A stretch of 64,000 nt of DNA from DASRWI01 sp035654655 (GTDB taxonomy: Bacteria; Bacteroidota; Ignavibacteria; Ignavibacteriales; Ignavibacteriaceae), in assembly GCA_035654655.1 (NCBI GenBank), contig DASRWI010000038.1:17668-81667 (forward strand). The letters run 5' to 3'. A model generated the notes under the pieces. The model had not been told where the DNA came from, ran no database searches, and worked only from the letters and a program-made list of their open reading frames with translations. This document shows, one piece after another, positions 37,322 through 47,241 of the stretch (position 1 is the first letter of the stretch; each line of letters opens with the position of its first letter). Made by a program: the position numbers and the translations under genes.

Positions 37322-38467
37322 TTATTTAATAAATTTGATTCTTATATTAACTATTTCAGCATCACTTGCAATCTTGACCGGTGGTCCCCAGCTTCCCATC
37401 CCTGATGAAACATAATATTGTGTGTTACTCTTTTTACCATATCCCCAGCTAATTTCATAAATCAAATTGGTAATCCAGTTAAGAGGAAACATTTGTCCAT
37501 TATGAGTATGCCCCGATAACTGCAAATCTACACTGTGTTCTTCTGCTTCATTCAATTTAAAAGGGGTATGGTCCATTAATATAATCGGATATTCAATATT
37601 AACATTTCTTAAAACTTGGTCTAAAGATTTTCTATGCATCTTTGTAAATGAATTTACCGCAGTATCAAGTCTGGCAGCTACATAAAAATTATTATTAATA
37701 AATACAGAAGTATCCAAAATCCAGGTTATTCCAAGATTTGAAAAATATTCAACAATTCCCTTTGCACCGTTTATATATTCGTGATTTCCTGTAGAAGCAA
37801 AAATTCCATATTTATTTTTTATTTTTTTAAAAGATTTTCCAAGCTGTTTTAATTCAAAATAATATGCTCTTTCATCAACAAGGTCACCAGCAATAAGAAC
37901 AATATCAGGATTGAGAGAATTTATTTTTTCAACTGCTTTATTCAACCATTTCTCATCATTTATAGCAGATAAATGTATGTCTGATATTTGTACAATGTTT
38001 AACTCATTCAATGAAGATTTTTTTTGAGGAAGCTCAAGATCTAATGTCTTTATTACAAAATTACGGCTGTTGTAAAATCCATATAATAGAATAATTCCTA
38101 CAATTATTACAGAAATTATAAAAGTATATAATTTTACTATTGGATAATTTTTAATAATGTAAGAGGGATAAATATTAAAGAAGCTATTTAGTAATCTTGT
38201 CAAATCCAATAGGACTATAATGAGGATGAAGTACAAAATACATGCAAACCAAAAGGAACCTATGAAAATTAATTTATCATAGATAACCGTTGGTAAATGT
38301 TTTTCAAATATCTTTGCAGCCAGATAAGAAAATGCAAGTATAAGTAAAATGACAAGATAAAAAACTCTTAAATGCGGCACTGCTTGCAAAGCCTGCCATC
38401 CTCTTACAGATATATAATAATTTATAGCTGAAAAAAGAACAAAAAATACTATAAAGAATACCGCCAT
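37322..38467 (-). CDS. Membrane-anchored metallophosphoesterase (YkuE/YaeI-like)
   Basis: The 381-residue protein has four or five membrane helices in the first 132 residues, then a calcineurin-like phosphoesterase domain. Metal motifs are in order: DIHLS (about 163-167), GDLVD (194-198), GNHE (227-230), the MDHTPF histidine and GHTHNGQ (about 321). Relatives such as B. subtilis YkuE and E. coli YaeI (LpxG-like group) act on lipid phosphates or pyrophosphates near the membrane; substrate here is unknown. The phosphoesterase domain probably lies on one face of the inner membrane. It heads an operon with the 130-residue membrane protein. Confidence 0.9.
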   Translation of the reverse strand: MAVFFIVFFVLFSAINYYISVRGWQALQAVPHLRVFYLVILLILAFSYLAAKIFEKHLPTVIYDKLIFIGSFWFACILYFILIIVLLDLTRLLNSFFNIYPSYIIKNYPIVKLYTFIISVIIVGIILLYGFYNSRNFVIKTLDLELPQKKSSLNELNIVQISDIHLSAINDEKWLNKAVEKINSLNPDIVLIAGDLVDERAYYFELKQLGKSFKKIKNKYGIFASTGNHEYINGAKGIVEYFSNLGITWILDTSVFINNNFYVAARLDTAVNSFTKMHRKSLDQVLRNVNIEYPIILMDHTPFKLNEAEEHSVDLQLSGHTHNGQMFPLNWITNLIYEISWGYGKKSNTQYYVSSGMGSWGPPVKIASDAEIVNIRIKFIK

Positions 38468-38614
38468 ATAATTCCATTCTGTTTAAATGATAAAATTAAC
38501 ACTTTTTGATTGATTTTCACCTGACAAGGAACTTTTAAGGACTAATTACATATTAATGATGTGACAATGTTCGACTTGCGCTTTTGGGATTACTATCTAT
38601 ATTAAAAGTTTAAG

Positions 38615-39265
38615 ATGAGTTATAATATGAAAAATTTATTAATTGTATTTATTTTTTTGAGCATTGGTTTCGGATGTACTGAAGTCAAAAATGCCAAAGC
38701 AAATGAGGTTAAAATGGATGATAATAAAAAATATGAAATTGCTACTTTTGGTTCCGGATGCTTTTGGTGCACCGAAGCAATCTTTCAAAGAGTTGATGGA
38801 GTAGTAAAAGTTGAAAGTGGATATTCTGGCGGTAATGTAGTAAATCCAACTTATGAAGCTGTATGCACAGGTAAAACAGGACATGCTGAGGTTACACAAA
38901 TTACTTATGACCCTGAAAAAGTATCCTATACCGAATTGCTTGAAATCTTTTGGAAAACACACGACCCAACAACATTAAACAAACAAGGTGCAGATGTCGG
39001 AACCCAATATCGTTCAGCCATATTTTATCATAATGATGAACAAAAACAGCTTGCTGAAAAATATAAAGCCGAACTAACCAAGGCTCACATTTGGGAAAAT
39101 CCAATTGTTACTGAAATAGTCCCATTCAAAAAGTTTTACAAAGCAGAAGATTATCATCAAAATTATTATAATCAAAATACTAACCAGGGATATTGTAGTT
39201 TTGTAATAACACCAAAATTGGAGAAGTTCAAAAAAATTTTTGCTAGTAAATTGAAGAAAGAATAA
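38615..39265 (+). CDS. msrA: Peptide methionine sulfoxide reductase A, lipoprotein form
   Basis: The 216-residue protein carries the MsrA active site GCFWC (Cys49 as nucleophile) and the family motifs SGGNVVNPTYEAVC, GHAEVTQITYDP, WKTHDPTTLNKQGADVGTQYRS and YHQNYYNQN. It reduces the S-epimer of methionine sulfoxide. The N-terminus is a lipoprotein signal with lipobox GFGC (Cys21), so the enzyme is exported and membrane-anchored, repairing envelope proteins rather than cytoplasmic ones. An ATG at 38627, four codons on, is an equally good start with the same signal. It is a single gene divergent from the phosphoesterase. Confidence 0.95.
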   Translation: MSYNMKNLLIVFIFLSIGFGCTEVKNAKANEVKMDDNKKYEIATFGSGCFWCTEAIFQRVDGVVKVESGYSGGNVVNPTYEAVCTGKTGHAEVTQITYDPEKVSYTELLEIFWKTHDPTTLNKQGADVGTQYRSAIFYHNDEQKQLAEKYKAELTKAHIWENPIVTEIVPFKKFYKAEDYHQNYYNQNTNQGYCSFVITPKLEKFKKIFASKLKKE

Positions 39266-39272
39266 TAAAAAA

Positions 39273-39292
39273 CCCACGATTAAAATCGTGGG
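39273..39292. repeat. Stem-loop repeat, family 2
   Basis: CCCACGATTAAAATCGTGGG is a palindrome of family 2, 8 bases after the msrA stop and next to a second stem-loop at 39315. It is shared in type with 8746, 47111 and 49124. Confidence 0.75.
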
Positions 39293-39314
39293 CCTGCCTT
39301 TAAATTACAATGGA

Positions 39315-39348
39315 TAGATTTCCCATGACTTCCGTCATGGGAAATCTA
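39315..39348. repeat. Perfect 15-bp stem-loop, family 2 related
   Basis: TAGATTTCCCATGAC (39315-39329) and GTCATGGGAAATCTA (39334-39348) form a perfect 15-bp stem with a TTCC loop. Its CCCATGAC core matches the variant at 8746. It lies 8 bases after the uracil permease stop and may also stop transcription from either side. Confidence 0.8.
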
Positions 39349-39355
39349 TTAATTT

Positions 39356-40636
39356 TTAATGTTCTAATGGTGGTTCAACCTCTTCATCCATTATTTTAGT
39401 AATTTCAAATAACTTGAAGAGTAAACTGATTATTATCGAAAATACTGTAGCCAAAGCCATTCCTGCCAAAGATACTGAACCCATATTTAACTTTGCACCG
39501 CTTAATCCAATAATCAAAACGAATGCAGTTAAAATTAAATTCTTAGGTCTGCTGTAATCAATCTTAGCTTCAACTAGCATTCTAATACCTGATGCTGCAA
39601 TAACTCCGAATAACATTAACGAAACTCCCCCCATCACAGGAAGAGGAATTGTTTGAATGGCTGCTGAAAGTTTTCCGAAGAATGAAATGATAATTGATAT
39701 TACAGCTGCACCTCCAATTACCCAAACACTATATACTCTTGTAATTGCAAGTACACCAATATTTTCTCCATAGGTAGTTGTTGGGACACTGCCAACCCAG
39801 CCGGATAAGAATGTAGAAACACCATCTCCCATTAATGAACGATGAAGTCCCGGGTCCTTTGCTAAATTTCTTCCGACAATATTTCCTGTTACAATAAGAT
39901 GTCCTATATGCTCCGCAATAACAACAAGAGCTGCTGGAATAATAATTATAATTGCTGATATATTAAATACTGGAGTATAGATTGTTGGGAATGAAAACCA
40001 AGGGGCATTGTTAATAGCATCAAAATTAACAATACCAACTATTAGTGAAATTATATATCCAGCTACTACACCTATAAGGATAGGAATAATTTTCCAGAAT
40101 CCTCTTAATACCACCGAACCCAATATTATTATTGCCAAAGTAGCCATTGATACAAAAACATTTCTTGCATCTAAAGGGACATTTCCCTTCTGAATTATAC
40201 CAGCCATATCAGCCGCAACAGGTGCAAGTTCTAATCCTATAATTGCAACAATTGCTCCCATAGCTGCAGGAGGAAATACTACATTTATCCAGTTTATTCC
40301 AAATGCTTTGAACAATAAAGCAACAATAATAAAAATTACACCTGCTGCTATAAATCCCCCTAATGCAGAGTTATATCCGAACTTCGTCATTACTAAAAAT
40401 ACAGGGGATAAAAATGCAAAGCTTGAACCTAAGAATGCAGGTATTTTTCCTTTTGTAATGAATATATATAATAAGGTACCGACACCATTCATAAGCAGAA
40501 CAGTTGCAGGGTCAATTTTGAATAAGATAGGTACAAGTACGGATGCTCCAAACATTGCAAACAAATGTTGAAAACTAAGTGGAATGCTTTCAATGAGTGG
40601 AAGTTTTTCGTTTACGTCTACTACTCGGTGTGCCAT
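39356..40636 (-). CDS. uraA: Uracil/xanthine permease (NCS2 family)
   Basis: The 426-residue protein has the NCS2/UraA pattern with about 14 membrane helices. It contains LSFQHLFAMFGASVLVPIL, the substrate-site helix ALVVIAEHIGHLIVTGNIVG with its Glu-His (about 240-259), and the signature TTTYGENIGVLAITRV (about 287-302). UraA is a proton-coupled uracil importer of the inner membrane. The motif order fits uracil rather than xanthine transport, but this is inference. It is a single gene with a repeat-type hairpin pair after it. Confidence 0.88.
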   Translation of the reverse strand: MAHRVVDVNEKLPLIESIPLSFQHLFAMFGASVLVPILFKIDPATVLLMNGVGTLLYIFITKGKIPAFLGSSFAFLSPVFLVMTKFGYNSALGGFIAAGVIFIIVALLFKAFGINWINVVFPPAAMGAIVAIIGLELAPVAADMAGIIQKGNVPLDARNVFVSMATLAIIILGSVVLRGFWKIIPILIGVVAGYIISLIVGIVNFDAINNAPWFSFPTIYTPVFNISAIIIIIPAALVVIAEHIGHLIVTGNIVGRNLAKDPGLHRSLMGDGVSTFLSGWVGSVPTTTYGENIGVLAITRVYSVWVIGGAAVISIIISFFGKLSAAIQTIPLPVMGGVSLMLFGVIAASGIRMLVEAKIDYSRPKNLILTAFVLIIGLSGAKLNMGSVSLAGMALATVFSIIISLLFKLFEITKIMDEEVEPPLEH

Positions 40637-40738
40637 TTGACTCCAAAATTTTAATTAAAAATTATTTAGCTGAACTATTAAAATCTCGGAATTAAAAGTA
40701 TCTATTTTTTATCAATAATAAAATAAACTCAAAAAAAT

Positions 40739-41332
40739 TTATTTAAATTTATCTATGGCTTTGAATAGCTGTTCAACCACAATAACATTACTGTCTATAT
40801 CGAAGTTCCCCCTTCTCAGGGCATCTGCAATCCACGTATTACAAGTATAATAGGCGCTGTAATTTCCGTTAGACTTATAAAATTTTATTGTATTCCCTGC
40901 TTCAGTACTGTATAAAATTATTTTGTTATCCTTTTTATAAAAAGATGAATCAATAAAGTTTTTAATATTATCAAAATTCCTTTGGTTCAACATTAACTTT
41001 CTGGAATCTTCAAATGCTTTATCTATATTGTTTATGTTTTTATAACCTTGAATTCTTAAAGTAGATGCGGAAGAAAAGAATAATGCTTGAAAAGCAAGAT
41101 TAAAATCGAATCCCGGAGTTTGATAGAATGCTGAATCTCCCCAACCAATATCAACAAAATTAAATTCCTGAAATTCCTTTTTTATAATATTATTATCATC
41201 TAAATCTTTCAAGTTAATCAAAATCCCGGTATGCCACCCTTGTTTTACAAGATAAATTGTCTTTAATGAATCCTCGGCTAAAGCAAATAATCTGAAATTT
41301 ATGATAAATATTATAAAAGCAATTCTTATCAT
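40739..41332 (-). CDS. DUF2459 family exported protein
   Basis: The 197-residue product has a weak signal peptide (about 1-20, ending FALAED) and the DUF2459 pattern: KTIYLVKQGWHTGILINLKD, FVDIGWGDSAFYQTPGFD and YTCNTWIADALRRGNFD. The conserved His (WHTG), Asp-rich and Cys-Asn (CNTW) positions resemble a papain-like or NlpC-like catalytic arrangement. Whether it is active is not known. Some family members lie near urease genes, but there is no urease gene here. It diverges from the prolyl oligopeptidase gene across 116 bases. Confidence 0.8.
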   Translation of the reverse strand: MIRIAFIIFIINFRLFALAEDSLKTIYLVKQGWHTGILINLKDLDDNNIIKKEFQEFNFVDIGWGDSAFYQTPGFDFNLAFQALFFSSASTLRIQGYKNINNIDKAFEDSRKLMLNQRNFDNIKNFIDSSFYKKDNKIILYSTEAGNTIKFYKSNGNYSAYYTCNTWIADALRRGNFDIDSNVIVVEQLFKAIDKFK

Positions 41333-41448
41333 CTTAATTTTTATTCTTTTATATAAAATAGCATTAATTATTAAACTTAATTATTTTATTTTCCATTACC
41401 GAATATTTTTAATTTATCTATTTATAATAGTACACATCGGAGTATTAA

Positions 41449-43554
41449 ATGAAAATTTTATTCTTGATAATTTTATGTTTAACTATAGGAGTTAACACCT
41501 ATAGTCAACAAATTAATTATCCTAAAACAAAAAAAGTTAATCAGGTAGATGATTATCACGGAACTAAGGTTTCCGATCCTTACAGATGGCTTGAGGATGA
41601 TAATGCTCCTGAAGTTAAAAAATGGGTTGAGGAACAAAATAAAGTTACCTTTGATTATTTAAGTAAAATTCCATATAGAAATAAAATTAAAGAGCGTATA
41701 CAAAAGCTGTGGAATTACCCGAAATATGGACTCCCTCAAAAAGAAGGAAATAATTATTTCTTTTCCAAAAATGATGGGTTGCAAAATCAAAGTGTTGTCT
41801 ATATTCAGAATGATTTAAATGCACAACCGGAAGTTTTTCTTGACCCAAATAAATTATCGGAAGATGGAACAGTTGCTTTATCAGGGTATAATGTTTCTAA
41901 AGATGGAAAATATTTTGTCTATGGTGCCGCATCGGCAGGTTCGGATTGGAATGACTTTTACGTAATGGAAGTTGCCACTAAAAAGAAACTTAATGACCAT
42001 TTAAAATGGCTAAAGTTCTCAGGAATTGCATTTGAAGGTGATGGCTTTTATTACAGCAGATATCCCGAGCCAAAAGGTGCATCAACTTTAACTTCTAAAA
42101 ACGAATTTCATAAAATTTATTTTCATAAAATTGGCGATGACCAGTCTAAAGATAAATTAGTATATGAGGACAACTCAAAGCCAACAAGATATTTTAATGC
42201 TCAAACAACTGAAGACCAAAGATTTTTAATTATATATTATTCCGATGGAACAAGCTTTAATGGCTTACTTGTAAAAGACCTTTCGAAACCCAAATCTGAG
42301 TTTATTCCATTGGTAATAAAGCTTGAGAACAACTATTCAGTTGTTGATAACATTGGCGATAAACTTTTAGTAATGACAGATAAGGGTGCATCCAGGTATA
42401 GATTGGTTTTACTGGACCCTAACAAACCCGAATCTGAAAACTGGAAAGAAGTACTCCCTGAAGAAAAAGGAGTTCTGGAAAATGTTGTTTTAGCAGGAGG
42501 AAAATTATTTGCTTCTTATCTTGAAGATGCATCAAATCATTTATATCAATATAACATGGATGGTTCAGGTAAGACAGAAATAAAATTACCAGCCATAGGC
42601 ACAGTTGTAAGTATCAGCGGAAAAAAGGAAGAGAATGTCTTATTTTATTCTTTTAATTCCTTCACTTTTCCTACAACAATTTATAAGTATGATATTAAAG
42701 AAGAAGCTTCAGAAGTATATAATAAACCTGAAGTAGATTTTAATCTTGATAACTATGAAACGAAGCAAGTATTTTATGCAAGTAAGGATGGTACAAAAAT
42801 TCCAATGTTCATTGTGCATAAAAAAGGATTAAAGATGGACGGCAATAATCCAACTTATCTATATGCATATGGTGGATTTAATGCAAGTATGAATCCTTCT
42901 TTCAGTGTTTCAAGATTAATATTTCTTGAAAATGGAGGAGTATATGCAATGCCTAATCTTAGAGGCGGCGGTGAATATGGAGAAGAGTGGCATAAAGCAG
43001 GTATGTTAGAGAATAAGCAAAATGTATTTGATGATTTTATTGCAGCAGCAGAATATTTGATTAAAGAAAAATATACTTCAAGCCAAAAACTTGCAGTATC
43101 GGGAGGTTCAAATGGTGGGTTATTAATTGGAGCAGTAGTAAATCAGAGACCTGATTTATTTAAAGTTGCATTACCTGCAGTTGGTGTAATGGATATGTTA
43201 AGATATCATAAGTTTACAATTGGCTGGGGATGGGTTGTAGAATATGGTTCAAGTGATAATCCTGAACAATTTAAATACATTTATAAATATTCTCCATTGC
43301 ATAATATAAAAGATGCAGAATATCCTGCAACATTAGTAACAACAGCAGACCATGATGACAGAGTTGTCCCTGCACATTCATTCAAATACATCGCAACACT
43401 GCAGGAACACCAAAAAGGAAATAATCCTGTGCTTATAAGAATTGAAACCAAAGCAGGGCACGGCGGCGGTAAACCAACATCCAAAATCATCGAAGAAGCT
43501 GCAGACATATGGTCATTTGTATTTTACAATTTAGGAGTTAAGGTGATTTACTAA
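41449..43554 (+). CDS. Prolyl oligopeptidase (S9A), exported
   Basis: The 701-residue protein begins with a signal peptide (MKILFLIILCLTIGVNTYSQ) and then the S9A opening YPKTKKVNQVDDYHGTKVSDPYRWLED. A beta-propeller (about 70-420) leads to the C-terminal hydrolase domain with the nucleophile in GGSNGG (Ser about 554), Asp in HDDRVVPAHSFK (about 638) and His in AGHGGGKP (about 671). The catalytic triad is complete. It cleaves short peptides after proline. The signal peptide puts it in the periplasm or outside. The start has CGGAGTATTAA as ribosome binding site. A family 1 repeat and a terminator follow. Confidence 0.95.
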   Translation: MKILFLIILCLTIGVNTYSQQINYPKTKKVNQVDDYHGTKVSDPYRWLEDDNAPEVKKWVEEQNKVTFDYLSKIPYRNKIKERIQKLWNYPKYGLPQKEGNNYFFSKNDGLQNQSVVYIQNDLNAQPEVFLDPNKLSEDGTVALSGYNVSKDGKYFVYGAASAGSDWNDFYVMEVATKKKLNDHLKWLKFSGIAFEGDGFYYSRYPEPKGASTLTSKNEFHKIYFHKIGDDQSKDKLVYEDNSKPTRYFNAQTTEDQRFLIIYYSDGTSFNGLLVKDLSKPKSEFIPLVIKLENNYSVVDNIGDKLLVMTDKGASRYRLVLLDPNKPESENWKEVLPEEKGVLENVVLAGGKLFASYLEDASNHLYQYNMDGSGKTEIKLPAIGTVVSISGKKEENVLFYSFNSFTFPTTIYKYDIKEEASEVYNKPEVDFNLDNYETKQVFYASKDGTKIPMFIVHKKGLKMDGNNPTYLYAYGGFNASMNPSFSVSRLIFLENGGVYAMPNLRGGGEYGEEWHKAGMLENKQNVFDDFIAAAEYLIKEKYTSSQKLAVSGGSNGGLLIGAVVNQRPDLFKVALPAVGVMDMLRYHKFTIGWGWVVEYGSSDNPEQFKYIYKYSPLHNIKDAEYPATLVTTADHDDRVVPAHSFKYIATLQEHQKGNNPVLIRIETKAGHGGGKPTSKIIEEAADIWSFVFYNLGVKVIY

Positions 43555-43566
43555 TAAGAAAGTGGA

Positions 43567-43617
43567 GGTTCTTCGAGTGTTTTCTGAGTGAAGCGAAGAA
43601 AATGTATCGAGAAGACC
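43567..43617. repeat. Dispersed imperfect palindrome, family 1, copy 3
   Basis: GGTTCTTCGAGTGTTTTCTG and AAGAAAATGTATCGAGAAGACC are its arms. They match 18930-18979 closely and 8660-8714 less closely. It lies 12 bases after the peptidase stop. Confidence 0.8.
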
Positions 43618-43648
43618 ATTTGCTTTTCCGATGACACATTGCTAAATA

Positions 43649-43680
43649 AAAAAACCCTTTCATCGCTGGAAGGGTTTTTT
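43649..43680. terminator. Bidirectional terminator
   Basis: AAAAAACCCTT (43649-43659) and AAGGGTTTTTT (43670-43680) form an 11-bp stem with a 10-nt loop between the convergent peptidase and beta-propeller genes. Confidence 0.9.
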
Positions 43681-43700
43681 GTTTTTCTTTAATTTATATC

Positions 43701-46700
43701 TTATTCTAAATTCAGTTCAGGTACTCTCCCTGGTGTCCATGGGGCGTTATACTTTTCTAAGTCTGATTCCAATGGTTTTATTTCATCATTGTACATTCTC
43801 TTTAACTGATCAAGTACAGGTGCTATTTCTGAAGATAATACTTCATAAGCTACTTTTTCGTTTTCTGTTATAGCTGATGTTGACCTGTAATGAGTGTATA
43901 GCAGTATATTTAATCTTTCCAGGAAAGTTACATTTGATGGTTCGTTTTCTTCTGCACTTGGCTTAGCTGATTTACGTTCGAACTTCAATAATATATTTTG
44001 TAAATCATTATTAATTTTTTCAGCTTTAATCAACAATTCAAATGGAGCTTCAGGAGTATTGGCTAATGTTTGTTTTATTACTACCATCTTGTTAATTAAT
44101 TCATTTAAATACTTATCTGTACCTCTGATTACTCTTTCAAGTTTTCCTGCTTTCTTCTGGAATGTTACCAATGCAGCAACATCATCAGCAGGTAATGTTG
44201 AGTTCTTTAATGGCACTACATTAAAGTCTACTGCTTCTGCAAGGTCCTTTATTCCATCTCTTGTAACTAATGACATTTTTACTTTGTATTTACCTGGCAT
44301 TACTAATGTACTTCCGTTAGATGGACTTACAGGATTAAACTCTTTCGCATCTATTGGACTATATGATTGGTATCTTAAATCCCATACCACTCTGTTAATA
44401 CCTTTATCCGAAGATTTGGTAATCTTTCTTACTATAGTTCCTGATTCATCCATAACTGTAAAGACTAAGTAAGGATTTAATTCAGCTTTTTCTTTTAATA
44501 AGTCAGCATCTGTAGGTTGTGGAACTTGTTTTCCATCTTTAAATAAATCTTTTTCTTTTTCTTGTCTAGATTGTTTTAATGTTTTAGGAACTTCTTTTAG
44601 GTAATAAGTAAACACCGCACCAAAATCTGGATTAGGAGCTTTGAAGTAATTTGCTCCCTGTCCATATCTTCCCATAGATGGAATATATGTTAGAGCATCT
44701 TTTACAGGAAGTAATGCAGCTTCTTTATCAGTAAATTCTTTATTAATGTTTCTCAAAGGAGAGTAGTTATCAAGAATGTAGAAACCTCTTCCGAAGGTTG
44801 CAATTACTAAATCATTTTCTCTTTTTTGAATTGCAATATCTCTTACAGATATTGTCGGTAAACCAGAGCCAAGTTTATACCAATTTTTTCCTGCGTTGGT
44901 TGTAAAGTAAATTCCAAATTCAGTTCCCGCAAAAAGAAGGTCTGGATTTACAAAATCCTGCTCAATTGAATGAACAGTTCCATTCACTGGTAGATTATTA
45001 GCTATTGATGTCCAGCTTTTTCCTTTATCTTTACTAATAAAAATATAAGGTTTGAAGTCATCTCTCTTAGTGTTATCAAATGCTGCGTATACTATATTCG
45101 CATCAAACTTTGAAGGAAGAATATCTGCAACAAAAGTATATTCAGGAACTCCAGGGAATTCATTAATTTTTGTCCAGTTCTTTCCATCTTCAGTGACTTG
45201 AATAAGTCCGTCATCAGTACCTGCATATAGTAAATTTTCTTTTATTGGAGATTCAGCAAGTGAAACAACCAATCCCCATAATGAAGTTGACATATCTTTT
45301 GCAACTGCATCTATGCTCCAGAATTTTCCCATTACAGGAAAACTATTTCTATCTGTTCCTGTACTTAAATCAGGACTAATCACCTGCCAGCTATTACCTC
45401 TGTCATCACTTCTAAAAACTTTATTAGCTGCACAATATAATCTCGTATTGCTATGAGAACTTATAAACAAAGGAGTATCCCAATACCATTTATAAGTTAA
45501 CTCACCTTTCTTTGGTTCAGGTCTTATGTCGACTGTTTCACCACTAAGCTTATCGTATCTAACCATTCCGCCATATTGAGATTCAGCATAAACGATGTTT
45601 GGATTACCAGGGTCAACGGCACTCCAGAAACCATCACCTCCATTTGTTAAAATCCAATCGCTATTAACAATTCCATCTGAACTTAGTGTTTGAGATGGTC
45701 CACCCATACTATTATTATCTTGAGTTCCTCCCCAGATATAATAAAATGGAGATGCATTATCTACAAACACTCTATAAAATTGAGTAACAGGCAAATTTTC
45801 TTTAAAGTCGTATGTGACTCCGCCATCATAAGTTTCATAAACTCCACCATCTCCGCCAATCATAAAATGCTGAGTATAATTTGGGTCAATCCACATTGCA
45901 TGGTCATCAACGTGTCTGTCTTTTAATCCTAATGGGGTCCAGGTTTTGCCGCCATCAACAGTAACGTGACTTACTGTTTCAGTAGAATAAATTTTATTTA
46001 CATCTTTAGGATCGCAATAAATTTCATTATAATATTGTCCCTGAGCAGAATGGTCGCTCATCTTTTCCCAGGATGAACCTCTATTAGTGCTTCTGAAAAA
46101 TCCACTTTGATTTTCCGCAGCTTCTACAATAAGATAAAGTACATCAGGATTAACAGGAGAAATATCCAATCCCATTCCGCCGATGTTTGCTGAAGGAAGA
46201 CCTGTCATAATAGTATCCCAGCTTGTACCACCATCAAAAGAACGGAAGAATTTAGATTCAGGTCCGCCCCCAATTTTTGAAAAATCGTGACGTCTTCTTT
46301 GCTCTGAAGTTGCATAAAGATAATCAGGATTGCGGGGGTCATTAACTAAATTATTAATTCCTGTATTTTCACTAATGTTTAAAACCTTATTCCAGGTTTT
46401 ACCGCCATCTGTAGTTTTATATAAACCTCTTTCACCACCAGGACCCCATACAGAGCCTTCAGCAGCTGCGAAAACAACATTAGAGTTGCGAGGGTCAACA
46501 ATAATTTTTCCTATTTGTCTGGAATCTTTTAATCCCATATTCTTCCAGGACTTTCCGCCATCCATAGATTTATATACACCATCGCCATAACCTAAAGCTC
46601 GTTGATGGTTGTTTTCTCCGGTTCCAGTCCAAATAATACTGGTGTTAGAAGGGTCAATGGTTATGCAGCCAATAGAATAAGAACCATAATTATCAAAAAT

Positions 46701-46958
46701 AGGTTCAAAGGTTGTACCTGCATTGGTAGTTTTCCATATATGTCCACTTGCAACAGCAACATAATATTCAGCGTGATTATTAGGATTAACTGCAAAGTCT
46801 GCAATTCTACCTGAAGTAAAAGCCGGACCAACGTTACGCCACTTCAATCCCTTAAACAATTGCTCATCAATAGAATTTTCATCTTTTGATTTCTGCGCAA
46901 AAGCTAAGAATGGAAGAAGGGCTGCGACTAAAAAGAGGGTTAATAATTTTTTATACAT
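43701..46958 (-). CDS. Exported beta-propeller protein (sortilin/VPS10-like BNR repeats), about 1085 residues
   Basis: The frame opens upstream at 47045, but the ATG at 46958 gives a normal signal peptide (MYKKLLTLFLVAALLPFLAFAQ) and is chosen. The region about 25-760 is built from BNR/Asp-box repeats: GHIWKTTNAGTTFEPIF, GVYKSMDGGKSWKNM, GLYKTTDGGKTWNKV and later GIYFTTNAGKNWYKLG. These indicate one or two beta-propellers like sortilin or sialidase-type proteins. The C-terminal 300 residues contain a beta domain (KSSDKGINRVVWDLRYQSY) and helices. No T9SS type A domain is visible, so how it reaches the surface is unclear. The protein resembles the large family annotated as glycosyl hydrolases in Bacteroidota without proven activity. 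It is a single gene. Confidence 0.85.
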   Translation of the reverse strand: MYKKLLTLFLVAALLPFLAFAQKSKDENSIDEQLFKGLKWRNVGPAFTSGRIADFAVNPNNHAEYYVAVASGHIWKTTNAGTTFEPIFDNYGSYSIGCITIDPSNTSIIWTGTGENNHQRALGYGDGVYKSMDGGKSWKNMGLKDSRQIGKIIVDPRNSNVVFAAAEGSVWGPGGERGLYKTTDGGKTWNKVLNISENTGINNLVNDPRNPDYLYATSEQRRRHDFSKIGGGPESKFFRSFDGGTSWDTIMTGLPSANIGGMGLDISPVNPDVLYLIVEAAENQSGFFRSTNRGSSWEKMSDHSAQGQYYNEIYCDPKDVNKIYSTETVSHVTVDGGKTWTPLGLKDRHVDDHAMWIDPNYTQHFMIGGDGGVYETYDGGVTYDFKENLPVTQFYRVFVDNASPFYYIWGGTQDNNSMGGPSQTLSSDGIVNSDWILTNGGDGFWSAVDPGNPNIVYAESQYGGMVRYDKLSGETVDIRPEPKKGELTYKWYWDTPLFISSHSNTRLYCAANKVFRSDDRGNSWQVISPDLSTGTDRNSFPVMGKFWSIDAVAKDMSTSLWGLVVSLAESPIKENLLYAGTDDGLIQVTEDGKNWTKINEFPGVPEYTFVADILPSKFDANIVYAAFDNTKRDDFKPYIFISKDKGKSWTSIANNLPVNGTVHSIEQDFVNPDLLFAGTEFGIYFTTNAGKNWYKLGSGLPTISVRDIAIQKRENDLVIATFGRGFYILDNYSPLRNINKEFTDKEAALLPVKDALTYIPSMGRYGQGANYFKAPNPDFGAVFTYYLKEVPKTLKQSRQEKEKDLFKDGKQVPQPTDADLLKEKAELNPYLVFTVMDESGTIVRKITKSSDKGINRVVWDLRYQSYSPIDAKEFNPVSPSNGSTLVMPGKYKVKMSLVTRDGIKDLAEAVDFNVVPLKNSTLPADDVAALVTFQKKAGKLERVIRGTDKYLNELINKMVVIKQTLANTPEAPFELLIKAEKINNDLQNILLKFERKSAKPSAEENEPSNVTFLERLNILLYTHYRSTSAITENEKVAYEVLSSEIAPVLDQLKRMYNDEIKPLESDLEKYNAPWTPGRVPELNLE

Positions 46959-47110
46959 AGTTACACTAAGGTTTGTTAAAAGATAAATAAATAATGAGAT
47001 AAAGATAGCAAAAAAATAAAGTGGTTCAACGAAAAAAAGAAGCAATTTTGAGAGGATTGTTTAAATAAGTCTTTTGAATTCAACCGCTCGATGACTCGGG
47101 TAATAAAAAA

Positions 47111-47184
47111 CCCACGAATGCCGCAAAGTAGTTCCTTTGCGAAATTCGTAGGCTAACCTTAAAAACTACGATTGAAAGTCGTGG
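47111..47184. repeat. Double stem-loop repeat, family 2
   Basis: CCCACGAAT (47111-47119) pairs with ATTCGTAGG (47144-47152) around an inner CGCAAAG/CTTTGCG stem. GCTAACCTTAAAAACTA follows, then a second stem CTACGA/TCGTGG (47166-47184). The 18-base string GGCTAACCTTAAAAACTA recurs exactly after the stem-loop at 49124. Confidence 0.78.
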
Positions 47185-47241
47185 ATTAAAAAATCATGCT
47201 TAATCTTTTCTAAATCTTTCAAAATCATGATTCAAAAAAGA

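Noticed and set aside
43894..44472. 192-codon open frame antisense to the beta-propeller gene
   Set aside because: It lies fully inside a well-supported gene on the other strand; its composition is the shadow of that gene's codons and it lacks a ribosome binding site.
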